The position numbers were made by a program, and so were the translations under genes. Of a DNA stretch of 10,280 nucleotides, positions 1 to 5,525 are shown one piece after another (the first letter of the stretch is position 1; each line of letters begins with the position of its first letter). The DNA is from a bacterium (GTDB lineage Bacteria; Bdellovibrionota; FAC87; UBA2466): the NCBI GenBank assembly GCA_019750655.1, contig JAIEOG010000191.1, positions 1-10,280 on the forward strand, in the 5' to 3' direction. The notes beneath the pieces are model-generated. The model was not told the DNA's origin. It saw nothing but the letters and a program-made list of their open reading frames with translations, and did no database searches.

Positions 1-2
1 TG

Positions 3-1175
3 CTGGCCAACATCTACACAGACCACTTTGGGGGGAATGGTTTTACGTTCACGTATTTTGTTTTGTTCCACCATAGCGAACCTTTGAACCTAGCGGATCG
101 TCTCTCACAACGTACGGAGCGGCAGACAGAGATTCTCGGCTTCCTTCTAGATCAAGCCGAACGGCTCGCCTATGCACCGGTAAACCCGACAAAAGGCCAG
201 GGAATCACTATCGCCAACCCGGACGCTCCGTTTGCCTACGGCCTGCTGCTGATGGCAGCCCAAAACATTACGGTCAGTCCCAACGTTCAAGGGTTTTTCG
301 ACGCAAGATCTATCCCCTTCGCTCGGTTACGAGCCTGGTTGGAAAAACACGAGGCGTTAATCCCTCAACTCGCCACACGCACCGGCATCGCTGAGGAGCA
401 ATGGAATTGGTTTATCGGGGCAATGCCTCCCGACTTCGTCCCCATGTACGGATCCAAAGTGGTCGTGCCGAGAAAACCAAAAGCGCCGCCTCCCCCCATT
501 CCTGTGCCCGAAACTTTGGCGGATATCGGTGAGTACCTCAAAACCGCCTCGTTTCGCCAGATCCGTAGTTACGTAGAACAAAACTACGCGACGATGCAGA
601 AGATCCGCGAAGCGCTGCCGACGAAACCCCGTAAGGGCGACTTCGATATAGCGCTGGCCCTTTTTGCACAAGCCTACCAAATGGACTCCTCTCCACACTT
701 GATGACCGAGCAGCTGCGAGATGACTTCGGCGAAGACTTTCATTGGCTGGGATGGCTCCTGGGACTTGCAACCGAGTGCGCACGCACCAACAGGGAATTC
801 GCGCTCTTGCTGGCATTCGTTTACGAGATTCCCAACAGCAACGGCTTGTTCCAGTTTCGCCCCGGCCAAGCGTGGGATGGCCTCGGCGAACGCACCGCTC
901 GGCGTGCGTGGTTCAAACGCGTCTTCCAGCTTTGGGATTCTCATGCGAAGAAGACGGACAGTTCCTGGGAGGCGGTCTTCAACCTACTGACCGAAGCGCT
1001 TTCGAACCCCGGAGGCAGTGCTCTCCACACAGAAAAACTAACCGGTGATTTCCGCGCGCTGGTGGAAGAGACGGGTAAAAAAACGGTAGGCCCAGTTTAC
1101 GAAACGATTCTAAGGCAGCTGCCGAATGTCGACGAATTTGGCGAAGTCACTTGTGTCCGCGCACTCGCCCCCTAA
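3..1175 (+). CDS. Hypothetical protein, 5'-truncated by the window edge
   Basis: The frame stays open to the left edge of the window: codons 3-62 read L-A-N-I-Y-T-D-H-F-G-G-N-G-F and onward with no stop and no ATG, so the TTG at 63 is not a convincing start and the real start lies outside. It ends at TAA 1173-1175. About 390 residues are visible. The protein is soluble-looking and rich in aromatic and charged residues, with no membrane segment. A proline-rich linker (PRKPKAPPPPIPVP, about 475-515) separates an N-terminal part from a helical C-terminal part. I do not recognise the family and assign no function. It is the only + strand protein gene left of the tRNA and converges on the arsenic operon across the tRNA region. 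No clear terminator follows it. Confidence 0.8.
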   Translation: MANIYTDHFGGNGFTFTYFVLFHHSEPLNLADRLSQRTERQTEILGFLLDQAERLAYAPVNPTKGQGITIANPDAPFAYGLLLMAAQNITVSPNVQGFFDARSIPFARLRAWLEKHEALIPQLATRTGIAEEQWNWFIGAMPPDFVPMYGSKVVVPRKPKAPPPPIPVPETLADIGEYLKTASFRQIRSYVEQNYATMQKIREALPTKPRKGDFDIALALFAQAYQMDSSPHLMTEQLRDDFGEDFHWLGWLLGLATECARTNREFALLLAFVYEIPNSNGLFQFRPGQAWDGLGERTARRAWFKRVFQLWDSHAKKTDSSWEAVFNLLTEALSNPGGSALHTEKLTGDFRALVEETGKKTVGPVYETILRQLPNVDEFGEVTCVRALAP

Positions 1176-1204
1176 GTGAGCGGGCCCAACCATAAAGTCG
1201 GCGG

Positions 1205-1232
1205 TTGAGTTTGAGCCTAGACCACGTTAAAT
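1205..1232 (+). promoter_or_regulatory. Candidate tRNA promoter
   Basis: TTGAGT (1205-1210) and TTAAAT (1227-1232) are separated by 16 bp and end 12 bp before the tRNA-like fragment at 1245. I see no equally good promoter between that fragment and the intact tRNA at 1357, so this one may drive both. The match is only moderate. Confidence 0.3.
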
Positions 1233-1244
1233 CTTGGCATCTGC

Positions 1245-1321
1245 GGGCAGTTAGCTCAGTTGGCCCAAGCGAGCCCGCAGGGCGCGCGACTGTGATGGCC
1301 GGTGCGCGAACCCGTAGACGA
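1245..1321 (+). pseudogene. Degenerate tandem copy of the tRNA-Arg 5' half
   Basis: Bases 1244-1263 repeat exactly bases 1356-1375, which comprise one flanking base plus the first 19 bases of the intact tRNA-Arg: acceptor strand, GCTC of the D stem and the AGTTGG of the D loop. A GAGC at 1271-1274 could still pair with the D stem, but the loop is enlarged by four bases. Beyond this no anticodon arm, T arm or 3' acceptor strand can be folded; only a vague T-loop-like GCGCGAACCC (1305-1314) remains. The 112-bp offset equals one 77-nt tRNA plus a 35-bp spacer, as expected for an old tandem duplication whose first copy decayed. The 3' limit is set from that offset and is approximate. A chance 5'-fragment duplication by another mechanism is possible. 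Confidence 0.55.
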
Positions 1322-1356
1322 TATGGCCGCGGTAAGTTATCTGGTTTTTCAAAGAC

Positions 1357-1433
1357 GGGCAGTTAGCTCAGTTGGATAGAGCGCAAGCCTCCGAAGCTTG
1401 AGGTCACAGGTTCGATCCCTGTACTGCCCACCA
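1357..1433 (+). tRNA. tRNA-Arg (anticodon CCG)
   Basis: A complete cloverleaf of 77 nt can be drawn by hand. The acceptor GGGCAGT pairs with ACTGCCC (1423-1429). The D stem is GCTC/GAGC, and the anticodon stem is CAAGC/GCTTG around loop CTCCGAA, giving anticodon CCG, which reads the arginine codon CGG. The variable loop is AGGTC, and the T arm is ACAGG-TTCGATC-CCTGT. The discriminator is A1430 and CCA is encoded at 1431-1433. Its 3' 30 bases overlap, on the other strand, the 3' end of arsC. Confidence 0.97.
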
Positions 1434-1823
1434 CTTCCGTATTGAATCTTCAATTAAACCCCCAACGATTCGGAAACTTTGCTGCTTCTCATCTTCGCTG
1501 CCTGTTTTTCCAGGGTCTGGGAACCGCCAGTGCAGCTTTTTCGCTTTCGACGGTAAAACAGGGCAAACCTCTTCCGCGCAAAGGGTAATGACGTAATCCA
1601 GCTTCGCAAGGAATTCGGGACTGAGATCGTCCACGGACTTGGACCAGTGCTTCGAGATATCGATCCCTCTTTCTCGCATCGCTTGGACTGCATAGGGGTT
1701 TAGCTTTCCCGGAGCCGAGCCCGCGCTTTCCACTTTCACCCCAGGCCCCAATATCGTCTTAGCGAGTCCCTCGGCCATTTGGCTTCTCGCGGAATTGGCC
1801 ACGCACATGAAAAGGATATTCAT
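1404..1823 (-). CDS. arsC: Arsenate reductase ArsC, thioredoxin-coupled (LMW-PTPase fold)
   Basis: Reduces arsenate to arsenite in the cytoplasm, supplying the substrate of Acr3. At 139 residues it has the usual size of the low-molecular-weight phosphatase-like ArsC family. The N-terminal P-loop C7-V-A-N-S-A-R13 is the CX5R anion-binding motif. C82 and C87 (LCAEEVCP) fit the two cysteines that relay the disulfide out to thioredoxin, and D103 in FPDP fits the catalytic aspartate. The start is the ATG at 1821-1823, beginning MNILFMC; it overlaps the acr3 stop as ATGA, so translation is probably coupled. A TTG 33 bp further upstream would add an unconserved tail. Odd: the last nine residues (WWAVQGSNL) and the stop are the reverse strand of the tRNA-Arg 3' end, so the native C-terminus seems replaced. 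The catalytic core is intact. Confidence 0.93.
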   Translation of the reverse strand: MNILFMCVANSARSQMAEGLAKTILGPGVKVESAGSAPGKLNPYAVQAMRERGIDISKHWSKSVDDLSPEFLAKLDYVITLCAEEVCPVLPSKAKKLHWRFPDPGKTGSEDEKQQSFRIVGGLIEDSIRKWWAVQGSNL

Positions 1824-2857
1824 TGGGCACCAGAGAAATAGTTTCTTCGAATCCAAAACGAAACCGAGACTAAAGAAATCAGCACAGGGACTTCGACCAG
1901 TGGGCCAATCACGGTGGCGAACGATACACCGCTTTGGATTCCAAAAGTCGCTATCGCTACTGCAATAGCCAGCTCAAAATTATTCGATGCCGCCGTAAAA
2001 GAGAGGCTCACGGCCTGGTCGTACTTTGCCCCCATCTTTTTACTCAGCGCGAAGGAAAGAAGAAACATGACGACGAAGTAGACCGCTAAAGGCACAGCCA
2101 CCCGAAGCGTGTCTAAAGGGAGTGAAACCACCTGCTCGCCCTTCAGGGAAAACATAGCGACGATGGTAAAAAGAAGGGCAATCAAAGTAATCGGGCTAAT
2201 AGACGGGATGAAGCGCGTGTCATACCAAGTGGCGCTTTCGGGTTTGCGAAGCGTCAGCCGAGTAAAAAACCCAGCCGCAAAGGGGATCCCCAGATAAATC
2301 CCCACTGACTTCGCTATTTCCAAAGTACTCACATTGAGGTGGAGACTCTCAATGCCGAGCCAGGAGGGGAGGAACGTCAAAAACACGTAAGCATAAACCG
2401 GGAAAAAGAGAATTTGAAAAACAGAGTTGAACGCCACTAATCCAGCACAATACTCCGTACTGCCTTCGGCGAGTTCATTCCAGACAACTACCATGGCGAT
2501 ACAACGAGCTAGGCCAATCAGTATAAGGCCTGCCATGTATTCCGGCTCGCCGCGGAGGAAAGTAACCGCAAGCAGGAACATGAGCAGCGGGCCCAAAATC
2601 CAATTTTGCACTAACGACAGAAGCAGGATACGGCGGTTGCCGAAGACCTCGCGAAGCTTTTCGTATTTCACCTTGGCCAGTGGCGGATACATCATGAGTA
2701 TCAAACCCACGGCGATTGGAATCGAGGTGGCGCCCCAGCTGAAAGCCGTCAAAGCTTCCGCAAACTGCGGGACACTCAAACTAAGAACCAGTCCCAGGCC
2801 CATGGCCAAGAAAATCCAGAGGGTCAGAAAGCGGTCGGTGAACGAAAGGCTTTTCAT
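1820..2857 (-). CDS. acr3: Arsenite efflux permease, ACR3 family
   Basis: An inner-membrane secondary carrier that expels arsenite. It has 345 residues with about ten hydrophobic segments, the usual size for ACR3. Family marks are visible: GLARC(119)IAMVVVWNELA in the fourth membrane segment, the AGLVAFNSVFQ stretch after it, and SNNFE(295)LAIAVAIATFG near the end. From memory of the Alkaliphilus Acr3 work, one cysteine (129) and one glutamate (305) are essential; C119 and E295 here share the same offset of ten from those two. The start ATG (2855-2857) lies 3 bp after the regulator stop, with a weak AAGGG about ten bases upstream. The end overlaps the arsC start by 4 bp. It is transcribed from the operator upstream of the MerR-type gene. 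It is not the unrelated ArsB antiporter. Confidence 0.95.
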   Translation of the reverse strand: MKSLSFTDRFLTLWIFLAMGLGLVLSLSVPQFAEALTAFSWGATSIPIAVGLILMMYPPLAKVKYEKLREVFGNRRILLLSLVQNWILGPLLMFLLAVTFLRGEPEYMAGLILIGLARCIAMVVVWNELAEGSTEYCAGLVAFNSVFQILFFPVYAYVFLTFLPSWLGIESLHLNVSTLEIAKSVGIYLGIPFAAGFFTRLTLRKPESATWYDTRFIPSISPITLIALLFTIVAMFSLKGEQVVSLPLDTLRVAVPLAVYFVVMFLLSFALSKKMGAKYDQAVSLSFTAASNNFELAIAVAIATFGIQSGVSFATVIGPLVEVPVLISLVSVSFWIRRNYFSGAQ

Positions 2858-2860
2858 GTG

Positions 2861-3265
2861 TTAGCAACCCTTTTCAAAGCAATCGGAGATGCGGCACTCT
2901 TGAATCGCCTGCTCCCCCGCACCGCAAACTCGGCTTAGCTTAACTAAGGAGTCTTCCATGCGTTCCAGGTCAGCTATTTTCCCTCGGATCTCTTTTATTT
3001 TCCGTTTCGCTCTGGCCTCGACCTGTGCACCGGTCATTCTATTTTTGGTTTGAAGGTCTAGGAGCTCTTTTACTTCTCTTAGAGTGAAGCCAAGATCCTG
3101 GGCGCGCTTGATGAAGTGCACGCGCCCTGTTTCTGCGGGAGAATAATAGCGGAAACTGCCTTCCCGTTTCGGAGGACGCCTTAAAAGCCCCTTACGCTCG
3201 TAAAAACGGATCGTCTCGACGCCTACGGCTGCACTCTTTGCGAGCTTCCCAATGGTCATTTCCAT
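2861..3265 (-). CDS. MerR-family metal-responsive regulator of the ars operon
   Basis: First gene of the regulator-acr3-arsC operon. The N-terminal winged helix-turn-helix (MTIGKLAKSAAVGVETIRFYERKGLL) is followed by the dimerisation helix, including KIADLERMEDSL, which closely resembles the same region of mercuric MerR. C-terminal cysteines occur at 114, 124, 129 and 134 (numbered from the ATG at 3263-3265). By alignment from memory with Tn501 MerR, the first two fit C117 and, within one residue, C126. The position of C82 is not cysteine (NRMTGAQ). The sensor therefore keeps a partial mercury-type site plus two extra thiols, and arsenite is the natural candidate inducer given the downstream genes. 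Start: the GTG at 3278-3280 falls inside the promoter, so the ATG at 3263-3265 or the ATG at 3257-3259 is preferred. Zn, Cd or Pb sensing is not excluded. Confidence 0.9.
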   Translation of the reverse strand: MEMTIGKLAKSAAVGVETIRFYERKGLLRRPPKREGSFRYYSPAETGRVHFIKRAQDLGFTLREVKELLDLQTKNRMTGAQVEARAKRKIKEIRGKIADLERMEDSLVKLSRVCGAGEQAIQECRISDCFEKGC

Positions 3266-3271
3266 AGGGCC

Positions 3272-3303
3272 ACCATACACTCCGTACTATGGTACGGAGT
3301 CAA
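3272..3303 (-). promoter_or_regulatory. merOP-like promoter/operator of the arsenic operon
   Basis: On the minus strand a -35 TTGACT (3298-3303) and a -10 TATGGT (3272-3277) are 20 bp apart, or 19 bp if GTATGG is used. This over-long spacer is typical of MerR-type promoters. Between them lies a perfect dyad with 9-bp arms (3279-3287 and 3292-3300) around a 4-base centre, whose core is CCGTAC-N4-GTACGG. From memory, this is the same core, and nearly the same -35, as the mercury operon promoter of Tn21/Tn501. A MerR protein bound here would underwind the spacer when metal is present. The site sits between the methyltransferase stop and the regulator start, so it controls its own regulator together with acr3 and arsC. 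Confidence 0.85.
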
Positions 3304-3318
3304 CTCCATTGAGTCGGC

Positions 3319-3984
3319 CTAAGCTTTAGTAAGAATAAAGAGAGCCCGTTCCTGCTTAACACTGCCGAGAGTTTGATAGCCCCGTTTTTCTACAGAGCCA
3401 AAACCAAGCCGCTTCGCTAAACGGTCCAACTCCTCATCCGAAATCAAGTGGTGGAAAATCTGCTGGCCGCCATAAACATGAACCTGAAACTCTCCCTTGT
3501 CGGACAAGGCTTCCGCGAAAAACTCTCGTGGCAGGTCAATGACCAGAAAACCGCCTGGTACCAGCATTCGGTATACACGAGAAAGCAGCTCCGCTTTTTC
3601 TTCGGGATTAAACTCGTAAAACGCCGACCAAAGCAGAAGCGCAACATGGATCGGCGCCGCAGGTTCAAAATCTAAAATGTCTTGGTTGAGAATCTGAGTA
3701 TTCGCGTTCGATGTCAGCTCCGTTGGCAGGTTCTCGATCTGCTTTTCACAGGCTTCCAAGCCAACAATCGAAGCCGAACGAAAATTCTGCTGGAGCCACT
3801 CGAGCGCCCTTCCCTCACCGACACCAATCTCCAAAATGCGCAGGTCGTCCTGGAATGCGGCAATTTTCTCTCTGAGAATTTCGAGATCCGGAAAATGATC
3901 CAGCCCGAGCTGCTTTGCTCGTTCCTTCAAAAACCCGGGAGGAATCGCCCGGTAAAGGCCCTGGTTTTCAATGTTCGTAAACAT
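3319..3984 (-). CDS. Class I SAM-dependent methyltransferase, substrate unknown
   Basis: A Rossmann-fold methyltransferase of 221 residues. Motif I is LEIGVGEGRA (51-60), which binds S-adenosylmethionine. The acidic residue after strand 2 is E77 in VGLEACEKQ. D102 in QDILDF fits motif III, and LVPGGFLVIDLPRE (131-144) is the strand 5 region seen in small-molecule and unassigned methyltransferases. I chose the ATG at 3982-3984 (MFTNIENQGLYRAI). An in-frame GTG at 4075-4077 would add 31 residues, but that stretch looks non-coding and is full of inverted repeats. The gene lies just upstream of the arsenic promoter on the same strand, but it has only one cysteine (C79) and lacks the conserved cysteines of arsenite methyltransferase ArsM, so arsenic methylation is unlikely. 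It could instead act on a metabolite or a protein. Confidence 0.85.
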   Translation of the reverse strand: MFTNIENQGLYRAIPPGFLKERAKQLGLDHFPDLEILREKIAAFQDDLRILEIGVGEGRALEWLQQNFRSASIVGLEACEKQIENLPTELTSNANTQILNQDILDFEPAAPIHVALLLWSAFYEFNPEEKAELLSRVYRMLVPGGFLVIDLPREFFAEALSDKGEFQVHVYGGQQIFHHLISDEELDRLAKRLGFGSVEKRGYQTLGSVKQERALFILTKA

Positions 3985-3993
3985 GGGGGCGCG

Positions 3994-4037
3994 CAAAGTA
4001 GCACACCGGAGAGCGCGCTCGCTAGGCGCAAACTTTG
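3994..4037. repeat. Concentric dyad upstream of the methyltransferase
   Basis: A perfect 10-bp palindrome GAGCGCGCTC (4011-4020) is flanked symmetrically by CAAAGT (3994-3999) and ACTTTG (4032-4037). Both pairs share the centre 4015.5, with 11-base gaps that do not themselves pair. It may be a protein-binding site for the methyltransferase promoter, or chance. Confidence 0.35.
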
Positions 4038-4048
4038 TCACCCCCACC

Positions 4049-4068
4049 ACCCCTGATAGTCCAGGGGT
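4049..4068 (-). terminator. Stem-loop after the exported-protein gene, possible weak terminator
   Basis: ACCCCTG (4049-4055) pairs perfectly with CAGGGGT (4062-4068) around a 6-base loop. It lies 22 bp beyond the stop of the gene at 4090-4569 and before the methyltransferase start. No run of T follows on either strand, so classical intrinsic termination is doubtful; it could be a processing or attenuation hairpin. Confidence 0.35.
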
Positions 4069-4089
4069 TACAGTCACTTATCGCTTGGC

Positions 4090-4569
4090 CTATTTTGCGG
4101 AGCCTTCTTCTTTGAGGAACAAAGTATTGCTCACGACTTGGTTTAGCTCCTTGCGGATAACCAGCACTTGATCTTTGGTGCCCGTTAAGACAACAGCCGA
4201 TTCCACTGCTGCCTGATCAAATAGCTTGAAGGCATCCCGTTCGTCGTAGCTGGAACTCGCGTTTACCAACCAAGTGTATTTCTGGTTGGCCTGCATTTTA
4301 GAGGAGTCCGAAACCACTCGCAGTGGCAAATCCGCCAGGAACCCCAGTGCTAGAGCGCGGTGGGTGATAATGGCGTAGACCCCTGTGCTGTCTTTGCAGA
4401 GGGCCAGCTCCGTGGGAACCCAACCACGCGCTTCTTTTGATTCGTGCGCAACGTAATGCAGAATCAAATTCCCTGACCATTCCTTACCGTAATCGCACTC
4501 AGTATGCCCAGAAGCGAAAGCTCCCGAAGACAACGCCGCACTTAAAATCAAAGTCTTTAAAAACCCCAT
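4090..4569 (-). CDS. Exported protein of unknown function
   Basis: 159 residues. The start MGFLKTLILSAALSSGAFA is a typical Sec signal peptide, with likely cleavage after residue 19 (AFA before SG) and no lipobox cysteine, so the mature protein should be periplasmic or secreted. Two cysteines in the mature part (25 and 58) could form a disulfide. The C-terminal third (AAVESAVVLTGTKDQVLVIRKELNQVV) looks like a mixed alpha/beta region. The start ATG 4567-4569 is supported by GGGGGA five bases upstream. It lies 165 bp downstream of the membrane-protein gene and 105 bp upstream of the methyltransferase. I do not recognise the family and the context gives no function. Confidence 0.82.
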   Translation of the reverse strand: MGFLKTLILSAALSSGAFASGHTECDYGKEWSGNLILHYVAHESKEARGWVPTELALCKDSTGVYAIITHRALALGFLADLPLRVVSDSSKMQANQKYTWLVNASSSYDERDAFKLFDQAAVESAVVLTGTKDQVLVIRKELNQVVSNTLFLKEEGSAK

Positions 4570-4733
4570 TCGAATCCCCCATGTTAGTTTCCTGGGCTTA
4601 CGGTTTTATAAAATAGGAGTCAAGACTCGCTAGGCCGAGACTCAACTGATGCGGCCACATGAAGCACGCCAATCCAATGCGTGAAGATCGCAATAGTGCC
4701 AGGCAACGGAGATCAAGCGGCCGGCTGTTTTCA

Positions 4734-5462
4734 TCATCTTTTTTCGAAGACGTGAACCATGACGGTTGGTTCACCGTTGGAGAAAGCGTAGAGAACTTCA
4801 AAAGTCATGCGCGACTGCCGGAGCCGATCGTAACCAAAACCCAGCACCGATTCCGTGCCTTCGGCGAGATCGTTCACCAAGGTTTTGGTTAGCTCGCTGT
4901 TGAAATGCGCGAAGCTCTCTCCGTAATAATAGCGAGTGACGTACTTAGCGGCGGCAATGATCCCGAGCCCCACAAGTGTTCCATGGAGCTGTGTCGCTCC
5001 AATTTTGAGCTTTCCATTATTCCACCAAACCACGAAAGCCCACGCCCAAAGCGCAAGCCCTGCTCCGATGAGCACCGTTGCCTGCTCTGTATCGCCACGG
5101 GCTTGGTAATGTTCATTATGGTCCGCGTTGGTGAAGACCTCGGGAACCGCTTTGAAATAGAGACGGCTAATGGTGTCGAAACCCCGAAACACCAGCGTCT
5201 TGCCGGGAGTCGCGGATAGGAGATCCGATTCTAGAGCTTTGTACCGCCGACGAGAAATAACGCCTTTGCCGTGGTCTTGAAAAAATCGCTTCGCTTCGCC
5301 GGGATCTGCCAAAAGTTCCTCAGAGCGGCTGAGGAAGTCGAGGTATTTGGCGCAGAAAATTTCCGCGCCGCGCTTGATGGAAACCGTTGCCTGAAGGGGC
5401 TGGCACACCAATCCCCAGCACAGAACCAAAACGGTTAGAGATCGACCCGCACGGGAAAGCAT
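4734..5462 (-). CDS. Membrane-associated protein of unknown function
   Basis: 242 residues from the ATG at 5460-5462; a TTG 18 bp upstream is less likely. The start MLSRAGRSLTVLVLCWGLVCQPLQA resembles a signal peptide or N-terminal anchor. A soluble, charged stretch follows (about 30-125). Then come two hydrophobic segments, ATVLIGAGLALWAWAFVVWW (about 128-147) and LHGTLVGLGIIAAAKYV (about 159-175), and a C-terminal domain of about 65 residues ending in MVHVFEKR. This predicts an envelope protein with a membrane hairpin. There is no convincing ribosome site before either start. It lies 63 bp after the 331-residue protein gene on the same strand and may be read with it. No family is recognised. 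Confidence 0.78.
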   Translation of the reverse strand: MLSRAGRSLTVLVLCWGLVCQPLQATVSIKRGAEIFCAKYLDFLSRSEELLADPGEAKRFFQDHGKGVISRRRYKALESDLLSATPGKTLVFRGFDTISRLYFKAVPEVFTNADHNEHYQARGDTEQATVLIGAGLALWAWAFVVWWNNGKLKIGATQLHGTLVGLGIIAAAKYVTRYYYGESFAHFNSELTKTLVNDLAEGTESVLGFGYDRLRQSRMTFEVLYAFSNGEPTVMVHVFEKR

Positions 5463-5525
5463 CCAGGGCTGATACCACAATCCCAGGGGCCGCCACCGGA
5501 ATTTCTAAACGAACTCAGCCTTATG

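Noticed and set aside
63..65. TTG as the start of the first protein gene
   Set aside because: The frame is open and protein-like back to base 3, so the gene is cut by the window edge.
357..944. Long open frame opposite the first gene
   Set aside because: Arginine-, histidine- and glycine-rich translation typical of an antisense shadow, with no family signal.
1441..1454. ATTGAA-TC-TTCAAT as a terminator after the tRNA
   Set aside because: The loop would be only two bases and no T run follows; it lies inside the arsC coding sequence.
1824..1856. Upstream TTG start for arsC
   Set aside because: It would add 11 unconserved residues inside the acr3 coding region; the ATG at 1821-1823 gives the family N-terminus and an ATGA overlap.
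3985..4077. GTG start giving a 252-residue methyltransferase
   Set aside because: The added 31 residues are low-complexity and lie over inverted repeats; the ATG at 3982-3984 is more natural.
4595..4623. Promoter TTGACT-N17-TAAGCC ahead of the exported-protein gene
   Set aside because: The -35 is good and resembles that of the arsenic promoter, but the -10 is poor and no metal-type dyad is present.
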